Positions 58,301 through 64,000 of a stretch of DNA of 64,000 nucleotides are shown here, in pieces. How positions within the stretch are numbered: position 1 is the stretch's first letter; every line of letters starts with the position of its first letter. The position numbers were made by a program, and so were the translations under genes. The DNA is taken from contig DATAZY010000002.1 in assembly GCA_036271795.1 (NCBI GenBank), positions 27,331-91,330 on the forward strand, given 5' to 3'. This stretch comes from Galbitalea sp036271795 (GTDB lineage Bacteria > Actinomycetota > Actinomycetes > Actinomycetales > Microbacteriaceae). The notes below the pieces were generated by a model. The model saw nothing but the letters and a program-made list of their open reading frames with translations, made no database searches and was not told where the DNA came from.

Positions 58301-59200
58301 GAGGATGACCCGTCGCTTCGTTCCCGCGGTCGTCGTGGGCTGGAAGACCCGGTGCTGGTCGGCGGAGCTCAGGCGACCGTAGAGCGGAAGAATCTCGGTG
58401 TTGGGAAGACTCCTGCCGCGAATCGCATCCTCGGCATCCCGAATCTCGGATTCGCCGGACAGGAACACGAGCACGTCCCCCGGAGACTCCCGAGCCAGCT
58501 CATCGAGTGCCGTGTTGATCCCCTCGAGGTAGTCGCGATCCGCATTCGCGCGCCCTGAGTTCGCCGAAGCGGAGTCGACATCCTCATCGTCGAGGTCCTC
58601 GGCGACCAGCGGCCGGTACCGGATTTCGACGGGGTAGGTGCGCCCGCTCACCTCGATGATGGGCGCTCCGTCGAAGTGTCTCGAGAAGCTTTCCGGGTCG
58701 ATCGTCGCGCTCGTGATGATGAGCTTCAGGTCGGGTCGCGCAGGGAGCAACTGCTTCAGATACCCGAGCAAGAAGTCGATCGTCAGGCTTCGTTCGTGCG
58801 CCTCGTCGAGGATGATCGTGTCGTACTTTTTCAAAAGCCGATCGCGATGGATTTCGTTCAGCAGGATGCCGTCGGTCATGAGCTTGATGCGAGTGTCCGC
58901 GCCGACCCGGTCGGTGAAGCGCACCTGGTAACCGACGAGCCCACCCAGCTCCGATCCGAGTTCTTCCGCGATTCGCTCCGCGATGGTGCGTGCGGCGATT
59001 CGGCGCGGCTGCGTGTGACCGATGCTTTTCCGGCCGAGCTCGAGACAGATTTTTGGTAGCTGGGTGGTCTTGCCGGACCCGGTCGCGCCGGCGACAATGA
59101 CAACCTGGTTCTCCGCGATGGCGCGCGCGATGTCCTCACGGCGCTGGCTCACGGGCAGCTCCGGGGGGAAGGTGATGGATGGGACGTTCGCCGCCGACAT
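55340..59200 (-). CDS. hrpA: ATP-dependent RNA helicase HrpA (DEAH box)
   Basis: 1286 aa, the usual actinobacterial length. Walker A GATGSGKT (38-45), DEAH box (132-135), motif III ITSATID, motif VI QRSGRSGRTSDG, followed by the ratchet/OB-fold region and the HrpA-specific C-terminal domain of about 600 residues. HrpA resolves stalled or collided ribosomes in other bacteria. GAAAGG precedes the ATG at 59200. Confidence 0.96.
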   Translation of the reverse strand: MSAANVPSITFPPELPVSQRREDIARAIAENQVVIVAGATGSGKTTQLPKICLELGRKSIGHTQPRRIAARTIAERIAEELGSELGGLVGYQVRFTDRVGADTRIKLMTDGILLNEIHRDRLLKKYDTIILDEAHERSLTIDFLLGYLKQLLPARPDLKLIITSATIDPESFSRHFDGAPIIEVSGRTYPVEIRYRPLVAEDLDDEDVDSASANSGRANADRDYLEGINTALDELARESPGDVLVFLSGESEIRDAEDAIRGRSLPNTEILPLYGRLSSADQHRVFQPTTTAGTKRRVILATNVAETSLTVPGIKYVIDAGTARISRYSTRAKIQRLPIEAISQASANQRSGRSGRTSDGIAIRLYSEEDFLKRPEFTEPEILRTNLAAVILQMISLGLGDIQAFPFLQPPDSRGVKDGLDLLGELRALELGGSHRDPATPAPTELRSGGSQELRLSQIGRQLTQLPVDPRLSRMIVESGKHGVTREVIAITAGLTIQDPRERPLEKRGHADQLHARFVDPTSDFLTLLNLWNYLKEKEKELSGNRFRRLCKSEYLNFLRIREWSDLNRQLTRAAKQVRLSIGEPSTNADGIHKSLLAGLLSQLGIRDLVKRDYLGARQVRFVLFPGSALFKKQPATVMSAELVETSRLFARMNAAIDPAWAEPIAGDLVKRSYGEPHWEKKQGSAVAIERVTLYGVPIIVNRRVQFARIDPAYARELFIRHALVEGEWDVDRIDQRLSQFDRDNRALRAELAQLEERTRRRDILYDDEAIVDFYDARIPRDVATVRSFETWWRDEHKKNPELLTMTAETLAGEASIDEHAFPATWRQGDQTLSLSYRFEPGAEDDGVTVRLPLALLASLSHNGFDWLVPGLREDLVTALLKTLPKAIRRNVVPAADWARRLIAELPDRNALAEDLESPDATSLAEYLAATIQRLTYTPVDSGDFEIDRLPPHLRMTFAVINEKGVEVARSKDLASLQQKLKTRGREAVAKVSASTPHAIERTGLTGWDFDELPKVIDTRQGGTVVRAYPALVDHGSSVSITLMSTSDDQARATPDGVRRLLLLGIPSPLSYVREHLTQSEKLLLATSPYQNVNALFDDCVVAAIDAGVRARRPDGILWTRAEFEATRLEVSAGLVESLISTVATVSTILGAARDADRALRGATSMALVASLTDAREQLAGLVFPSFISSTGTAQLRHVPRYLRGITSRIEKLPTELARDRAWQTQIQDATARYVAAGGRIPLDPHSPDKLVRVRWMLEELRVSLFAQQLGTAETVSPQRIAKALA

Positions 59201-59365
59201 AGCCTTTCATCGTATTGCGCCGCGGGCCCAGGATGAATTGCTCATCCTTCTCGTCCCGCCCAGTCGACTGGTGCACGTCGATCACACAGAATCCGTGGTT
59301 CGGATTGCGGGGGCCGCCGTGTCGGTTCAAGCTGACACCGGGGCCGAGCACGAGAAGGGCAAGGG

Positions 59366-60376
59366 ATGAAGCGACGAACGACTGTTGCGGTCCTCGCGGT
59401 GCTCGCCGGCGCCGTGGCCCTGGCTCTCGCCGGGTGTGCGGTCACGCCGAGCACACCGTCGGAATTCACTCTCGTGCAGTATCCAGCCGCGGGCTTCTCG
59501 GGCCTCTACGCGCAGACCGCAGGGGCGACAAAATCCATCGACATGGAGATGTACGAACTCGACGACCCTACTGAGGAGGCGGCTCTGATCGCCGCGCATC
59601 GGAGGGGCGTCACAGTCCGCGTTCTTCTGGATGCCGCCTACGAACTTCGGACGGCCAACGAACCGACCTACACCCTGTTGCGCGCAGGGGGTGTTCAGGT
59701 TCGCTTCGGTCGGTCATCCACCATCTTCCACATCAAGACCACGACCTTCGACGGCGCGATCTCGGATATTTCGACGGCCAACCTCACGCCGCAGTACTAC
59801 GCGACGACTCGCGATGCCGAGATCGTTGACAGCTATCCCGTGCAGGTTCGGGCAATCGAGCGAACTTTCGACAACGACTGGGCGGGCCAGAATCCCGCGA
59901 GCGACGAGGCGAATGCGCCCGGTCTGATCTGGTCGCCGAACGCAGAGCAGGCGATGATCAACCAGATCAATTCCGCCAGCACGAGCATCCAATTCACGAG
60001 CGAGGAGCTGTCCGATCCGTACATCTATCGCGCCCTCGCGGACGATGCTCAGCGTGGAGTGAAATGCGAGATCGTCATGATGGATGACCCGGACTGGGCG
60101 AAGGCGTTCGGGCAGGTGACCTCGGCGGGCTGCGTCGTCCACGTGTTGCCGGATACTCCGACCGGGCTATACATGCACGAGAAACTGGTACTCGTGGATG
60201 CCGGAACCTCGCACGAATCGGCGATGATCGGGTCGCAGAACGCCTCGTACTCCTCGCTGGCCTTCAATCGTGAACTGAGCATCGTGCTCACGCGGGCCGA
60301 GGCGCCGGATGTGGTCAGGTCGCTGGCCTCGACTTTTGCGCGGGACTTCGCCGCCTCGCAGCCCTGGCCGCACTAG
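59366..60376 (+). CDS. Phospholipase D-like lipoprotein
   Basis: 336 aa. Lipoprotein signal peptide (ALALAGCAVT) and two HKD motifs: HIKTTTFDG (about 121-130) and MHEKLVLVDAG (about 270-280), each with the expected His, Lys and Asp. Exported members of this group hydrolyse phospholipids or nucleic acids; the lipobox places it on the outer face of the membrane. A gap of 165 bases separates it from the divergent HrpA. GAAGGGCAAGGG precedes the ATG. Confidence 0.88.
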   Translation: MKRRTTVAVLAVLAGAVALALAGCAVTPSTPSEFTLVQYPAAGFSGLYAQTAGATKSIDMEMYELDDPTEEAALIAAHRRGVTVRVLLDAAYELRTANEPTYTLLRAGGVQVRFGRSSTIFHIKTTTFDGAISDISTANLTPQYYATTRDAEIVDSYPVQVRAIERTFDNDWAGQNPASDEANAPGLIWSPNAEQAMINQINSASTSIQFTSEELSDPYIYRALADDAQRGVKCEIVMMDDPDWAKAFGQVTSAGCVVHVLPDTPTGLYMHEKLVLVDAGTSHESAMIGSQNASYSSLAFNRELSIVLTRAEAPDVVRSLASTFARDFAASQPWPH

Positions 60377-60396
60377 TTGGCAGTTTATCAAAGACC

Positions 60397-60430
60397 TTGA
60401 CACTGCAGACTACTTTGCAGTACAAAGTAG
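60397..60430 (+). promoter_or_regulatory. Promoter and operator of the membrane-protein/winged-helix pair
   Basis: -35 TTGACA (60397-60402), about 18 bases, -10 TACAAA (60421-60426). A perfect inverted repeat CTACTTTG (60410-60417)/CAAAGTAG (60423-60430) covers the -10; it is the probable binding site of the 61140 regulator. Confidence 0.65.
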
Positions 60431-60475
60431 ACAGCGAAGATCGCCCATTGGGGACGATGTGCAGGAAGGCACTCC

Positions 60476-61147
60476 ATGTCACAGGCATCAGCATCACAGC
60501 CGCCGGCCGAGGGCGACTTGCCCCTCTCTGCGGCGGCGGCTCTCGCCGTACTCACCGAACAGCAAAGGACCGTCTCTCGACGTCTCGGCGGCCAGATCTG
60601 GATCATCACGGGAGCATGGGGAATCGCCTGGCTGTTCGGGTTCCTTGCAATCTGGCTCATGGACTCGACCTCACTCGGCATCGTTGTCCCGACCTGGCTG
60701 GGCTGGACGATTTTCGCGACTCTCTTCGCCGCCGCGATAGTTGTGTCCGCCGTGCTGGGCGCTCGCAGCGGCAGAGGCATTCGGAGCAACTCGGCGAATG
60801 CGTTTACCGGAACCGTCTACGGCGTCACGTGGGCAGTCTCGATGGTCTTCCTCAGCGTGTTGGGTGCGGCCCTCCTCTCGCGTGGGATGAGCGCCGAACT
60901 CGCGGACCTGTTCTATCCATCTGTGTACGCTCTGGTCGTTGGCATCCTGTATCTGGCGGCAGCAGCCATCTGGCGCGTCGTAGAAATGATTGTGGCCGGC
61001 GCATTCTTCGTTGTGCTCGCCTCGGTCGCCCCGTTCTTCGGGCATCCGACGAACTTTCTCGTGTTTGCTGTTGCCGGTGGCGCGATGTTCTTCACGTTTG
61101 CGATCATCCTTGCCGTTCGTGGTCGCGCGGTGGGTTCTCGTGCCTGA
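60476..61147 (+). CDS. Membrane protein of a winged-helix-regulated pair
   Basis: 223 aa, six hydrophobic segments beginning near residue 35 (IWIITGAWGIAWLFGFLAIW). AGGAAGGCACTCC precedes the ATG. Family unknown to me; proteins like it are often found just before a small winged-helix regulator, as here. Its stop overlaps the next start. Confidence 0.8.
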   Translation: MSQASASQPPAEGDLPLSAAAALAVLTEQQRTVSRRLGGQIWIITGAWGIAWLFGFLAIWLMDSTSLGIVVPTWLGWTIFATLFAAAIVVSAVLGARSGRGIRSNSANAFTGTVYGVTWAVSMVFLSVLGAALLSRGMSAELADLFYPSVYALVVGILYLAAAAIWRVVEMIVAGAFFVVLASVAPFFGHPTNFLVFAVAGGAMFFTFAIILAVRGRAVGSRA

Positions 61148-61436
61148 CCTCGACCCGGTCATCCACGCGCAGGCGCGCTTGAGGATCACGGCCTCGCTTG
61201 CGGCCCTCGGCGAGGGCGAGAGCATCGCCTTTCCGCGACTACAGGAACTGCTCGACATGACGGCGGGCAATCTCTCCACTCACCTGCGCAAGCTCGAAGA
61301 GGCGGACTATGTCAGGGTCGCCAAGACCTATGAGGGCAGAGTTCCCGTGACGTTTCTCGAATTGACGAGGACCGGGCGGCGCGCCTTCGAGGACTACACC
61401 GAATCTCTGCGACAGCTCATCGGTGAGGGTCCTTAG
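61140..61436 (+). CDS. Winged-helix regulator (PF13601-like)
   Basis: 98 aa, GTG start overlapping the membrane gene by 8 bases. ARLRITASLAALGEGESIAF, PRLQELLDMTAGNLSTHLRK, LEEADYVRVAKTYEGRVP is the typical single winged-helix, resembling ArsR/MarR. It probably binds the CTACTTTG inverted repeat at 60410 and represses the operon. Confidence 0.87.
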   Translation: MPDLDPVIHAQARLRITASLAALGEGESIAFPRLQELLDMTAGNLSTHLRKLEEADYVRVAKTYEGRVPVTFLELTRTGRRAFEDYTESLRQLIGEGP

Positions 61437-61472
61437 TGAAATCGCGGATACCGTCCACGGGATAATGGAGCC

Positions 61473-62306
61473 ATGACGAATTCGGTTCCTCAGCTGTCGC
61501 TCAACTCAGGGACCACGATCCCGCAGCTTGGTTTTGGAGTATTCAAGGTCGATCCGGGCGAGGCCCAGCGCGTTGTCGAAGACGCCCTCGAGGTCGGCTA
61601 TCGCCATATCGACACGGCGGCCCTTTACAACAACGAGGAAGAGGTCGGGGCGGCGATTGCCGCATCGGGCATCCCGAGGGCCGAGCTCTTCATCACGACC
61701 AAGCTCGGAAATCCGGACCACAAGTCGGGCGACGTCACCGCGGCGTTCGACCTGAGCCTCGCCAAACTGGGCCTCGACTACGTTGACCTCTATCTCATCC
61801 ACTGGCCGATGCCAGCGAACGAGCTGTATGTGCAAACCTGGCGCCAGTTCGAGCGTTTCTACGGCGAGCACAGCGCCCGCGCAATTGGAGTCAGCAACTT
61901 CCTGGTTCCTCACCTCCAGACACTGATCGCCGCCACCGACATCGTGCCGGCCATCAACCAGGTCGAGCTGCATCCGATCTTTCAGCAGCGGGAACTGAAG
62001 GACTACGCTGCCGCGCACGGCATCGCGATCGAATCCTGGGGTCCGCTCGGCCAGGGCAAGTACGACCTGTTCGGGATGCCGACAATCCAGACAATTGCGG
62101 TCGCACACGATCGAACACCGGCCCAGGTGGTTATCCGCTGGCACCTTCAGTTCGGCAACATCGTGATCCCGAAGTCGATCTCGCGAGAGCGGATGCAGGA
62201 GAATTTCGCCGTATTCGACTTCGAGTTGTCGCCGGCCGAGATGGATGCGATCGCGGCGATTGACGAGAACCGTCGAGTCGGCGGAGACCCGGCCCAGATT
62301 AACTAG
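61473..62306 (+). CDS. Aldo/keto reductase (2,5-diketo-D-gluconate reductase type)
   Basis: 277 aa. Tetrad Asp and Tyr in RHIDTAALYNNEEEVGAAI, Lys in FITTKLGNPD, His in YLIHWPMP. C-terminal IPKSISRERMQENF binds NADPH. It matches AKR5-type enzymes. GATAAT sits 6 bases before the ATG. The end overlaps the convergent MBL gene by 8 bases. Confidence 0.92.
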   Translation: MTNSVPQLSLNSGTTIPQLGFGVFKVDPGEAQRVVEDALEVGYRHIDTAALYNNEEEVGAAIAASGIPRAELFITTKLGNPDHKSGDVTAAFDLSLAKLGLDYVDLYLIHWPMPANELYVQTWRQFERFYGEHSARAIGVSNFLVPHLQTLIAATDIVPAINQVELHPIFQQRELKDYAAAHGIAIESWGPLGQGKYDLFGMPTIQTIAVAHDRTPAQVVIRWHLQFGNIVIPKSISRERMQENFAVFDFELSPAEMDAIAAIDENRRVGGDPAQIN

Positions 62307-63063
62307 AGCGGGTCTTGGCCGGAGCCACTTCGACGGTGACCCCACGGGGTGTGTCGAGCAGTAGCCCGGACCCGTCAAATGCGGCCTCGAGGTCGGCTCG
62401 TGTCTCGCTGAAGTGTTTCCAGTCCTCCGTGTGAAGCCCGATCACGACGCGCGCACCGAGAATCCGGGCCGCGCGCGCCGCATCCGTCGAGTTCAGGGTC
62501 AGTGCCGCGTCGATCGACGGGACGCGCGCCGCTCCGGCGAACAGGATGGCGACGCCGATCTCGGGAAATCGGTCAGAGATTTGCTGCACCAGTTCGAGCG
62601 ACGCGTTGTCGCCGCTGACGTAAACGGTGGGTTCGCCCTCCGCCTCGAGCAGGAATCCAATCACCGGACCCACCAGTCGTTCGGCGCCGGGAGGACCGTG
62701 CAGCGCGGGCGCCGCGGTCACCGTGACGCCTCCGACGCGATGTGCCTCCCAGCAGTCGAGGCCGATGACCGGCTTGCCGAGGTCGACTCCGGCCTTTGCC
62801 GTGCTGAGTGTGGGTGTTCGGGATACCAGCTCAGCGCCCGCGGTATCCAGGTTGTCCTCGTGTTCGTGGTGCGAGAGGAGCACGAGATCGATCGGGCCAA
62901 GATCGTCGAGCGCGATGCCAGGACCAGTCGTTTTCGTGAGTGCTTCCCCGTCGCTCGGGTAGACCTGCGGCGGGTCGAAGGTCGGATCGAGCAGTATGCG
63001 CAGACCCGCGTATTCGAGAAGGGCGGTTGGACCGCCAATGTAGGTCACCGTCATCGTCGACAT
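62299..63063 (-). CDS. MBL-fold metallo-hydrolase (UlaG-like)
   Basis: 254 aa. Metal motif LSHHEHEDNLDTAG, then ALHGPPGAE with a further His, and GLHTEDWKHFSE at the C-terminus. It belongs to the UlaG/L-ascorbate-6-phosphate lactonase-like branch of the metallo-beta-lactamase fold. Reaction unknown. Divergent from the YyaL-type gene with only 11 bases between start codons. Confidence 0.88.
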   Translation of the reverse strand: MSTMTVTYIGGPTALLEYAGLRILLDPTFDPPQVYPSDGEALTKTTGPGIALDDLGPIDLVLLSHHEHEDNLDTAGAELVSRTPTLSTAKAGVDLGKPVIGLDCWEAHRVGGVTVTAAPALHGPPGAERLVGPVIGFLLEAEGEPTVYVSGDNASLELVQQISDRFPEIGVAILFAGAARVPSIDAALTLNSTDAARAARILGARVVIGLHTEDWKHFSETRADLEAAFDGSGLLLDTPRGVTVEVAPAKTRSS

Positions 63064-63075
63064 AGTCTGAGGTTA
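63063..63075. promoter_or_regulatory. Face-to-face -10 hexamers of the divergent gene pair
   Basis: Plus strand TAGTCT (63063-63068) is 6 bases before ATG 63075; minus strand TAACCT (63070-63075) is 6 bases before ATG 63063. Both genes would be leaderless and each promoter lies over the other's first codons. Confidence 0.5.
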
Positions 63076-64000
63076 TGCCCAATCGCCTAGGCGACGCTGT
63101 GAGCCCCTACCTGCGCTCGCACGCCGAGAACCCCGTTGACTGGCAACCGTGGGGGACGACGGCCTTCGCGGAAGCGGTCGAGCGCGACGTTCCCGTGCTG
63201 ATCTCGATCGGCTATTCGACCTGTCACTGGTGCCATGTGATGGCTCGCGAGAGCTTCAGCGATCGGGAGCTTGCGAGCTATCTGAACGAGCATTTCGTGA
63301 GTATCAAGGTCGACCGTGAGGAGCATCCCGATGTCGACTCGAGCTATCTCGCCGCGGCCGGCGCGTTCACCGAGCAGCTCGGGTGGCCGTTGACTGTGTT
63401 CGCAACACCCGAGGGTCGCGCGTTCTATGCCGGAACCTACTTTCCGCCGAAGGCCGTTCCCGGACTTCCGTCGTTCCGCGAGGTTCTCGGTGCCATGGTG
63501 GATGCGTGGACGGATCGTCGTGCCGACGTCGACGACACGGCTGGCCGTCTTGCCGCCGCGCTCGTGGAGGCGTCGGCCCTGCCATCGGACGACCATGCGG
63601 CGGTCCTTCCGACCGCGGCCGAATTTGCCGGTGTCGTCGGCGAGCTCGCCCAGTTCGAAGACGCAGAGTTCGGCGGATTTGGCGGTGCTCCCAAGTTTCC
63701 GGTGGCGCCTGTTCTCGGATTCCTGCTCGACCGGGCGCATGCCGGTGACGATCGCGCAGGCGGGTTGGCGAGTCGAGCGCTCGATGCAATGGCCGCATCC
63801 CCACTTCGCGATCCGGTCGAGGGCGGTTTCTTCCGGTACGCGACCAAGCGTGACTGGTCCGAACCACATTACGAGCGGATGCTGTACGACAATGCGCTGC
63901 TCCTGGACGCCTATTCGAGAAGCGCCATGCATCCAACAGGCGATGGGCGCGACATCGCGGAAGGGATCGCGTCGTTTCTGCTCGGAGTGCTGCGACTTCC
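63075..64000 (+). CDS. Thioredoxin-domain protein of the YyaL/SPATA20 family (truncated by window end)
   Basis: Starts at ATG 63075 and runs to the window end (308 codons seen). The N-terminal thioredoxin-like domain carries STCHWCHVMARESF (Cys50 and Cys53), followed by VDREEHPDVDSSYL and PFTVF-like LGWPLTVFATPEGR, AGTYFPP. The second half begins the six-hairpin-glycosidase-like region (GGFFRYATKRDWSEPHYERM). The exact role is unknown; redox-linked sugar or glycan processing has been suggested for the family. Confidence 0.9.
   Translation, partial: MPNRLGDAVSPYLRSHAENPVDWQPWGTTAFAEAVERDVPVLISIGYSTCHWCHVMARESFSDRELASYLNEHFVSIKVDREEHPDVDSSYLAAAGAFTEQLGWPLTVFATPEGRAFYAGTYFPPKAVPGLPSFREVLGAMVDAWTDRRADVDDTAGRLAAALVEASALPSDDHAAVLPTAAEFAGVVGELAQFEDAEFGGFGGAPKFPVAPVLGFLLDRAHAGDDRAGGLASRALDAMAASPLRDPVEGGFFRYATKRDWSEPHYERMLYDNALLLDAYSRSAMHPTGDGRDIAEGIASFLLGVLRL

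Noticed and set aside
1..64000. CRISPR arrays, tRNA or rRNA genes and intact insertion sequences
   Set aside because: Looked for by eye on both strands; no repeat-spacer series, no cloverleaf and no transposase were recognised. A covariance-model search would settle RNA genes.

Overview
The window is high-GC, densely packed chromosomal DNA with overlapping start/stop junctions and many GTG and a few TTG starts. The gene set (an SARP-type regulator, a MaoC/CoA-transferase operon, LacI, FadR and WYL regulators, an actinobacterial HrpA helicase, a class I ribonucleotide reductase with NrdR boxes) points to an actinobacterium, most likely a Microbacteriaceae-like member of the Micrococcales. The taxonomic call is inferred from gene content and not from a marker gene. 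No tRNA, rRNA, CRISPR array or intact insertion sequence was seen.

Layout. 1-8.3 kb: truncated SARP regulator, PHP-domain protein, a Clp_N/HTH regulator with two perfect palindromes over its promoter, DedA, an aldo/keto reductase, and a LolA-like protein with an ABC-2 exporter. 8.4-12.4 kb: an operon of CoA transferase, signal-less solute-binding-like protein and MaoC hydratase, followed by a LacI regulator. 12.4-25.1 kb: an oxidative, non-phosphorylated L-fucose-type pathway (dehydrogenase, lactonase, L-fuconate dehydratase, SDR, FAH-type hydrolase, mutarotase) with an importer that lacks an ATPase, a second enolase-superfamily enzyme, RraA, a Gfo/Idh oxidoreductase and a FadR-type regulator. 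A repeated TTCATCTGATC-type motif marks its promoters. 25.1-40 kb: small exporters, regulators, MFS carriers, membrane proteins, two frameshifted genes and a truncated hemoglobin with an altered distal pocket.

40.1-44 kb: the ribonucleotide reductase locus is the most unusual part. Two NrdR boxes flank and overlap a good promoter. The alpha subunit has no cysteine beyond residue 456, and a separate 26-codon gene directly downstream, with its own ribosome binding site, ends in the missing CxxC. The beta subunit has Phe where the radical Tyr belongs and Glu as first metal ligand, as in class Ic. I infer a radical-Tyr-less reductase whose redox-shuttle tail is encoded as a separate microprotein.

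44-64 kb: half-size and fused asymmetric ABC exporters (the latter behind a MarR regulator), an orphan solute-binding lipoprotein, thiolase, HrpA, a phospholipase D-like lipoprotein, a membrane protein/winged-helix pair with its own operator, an aldo/keto reductase, an MBL-fold hydrolase and a truncated YyaL-type thioredoxin-domain protein.

Across the window at least fifteen genes have a TANNNT hexamer exactly 6 or 7 bases before the start codon and little or no Shine-Dalgarno sequence, which suggests widespread leaderless transcription.
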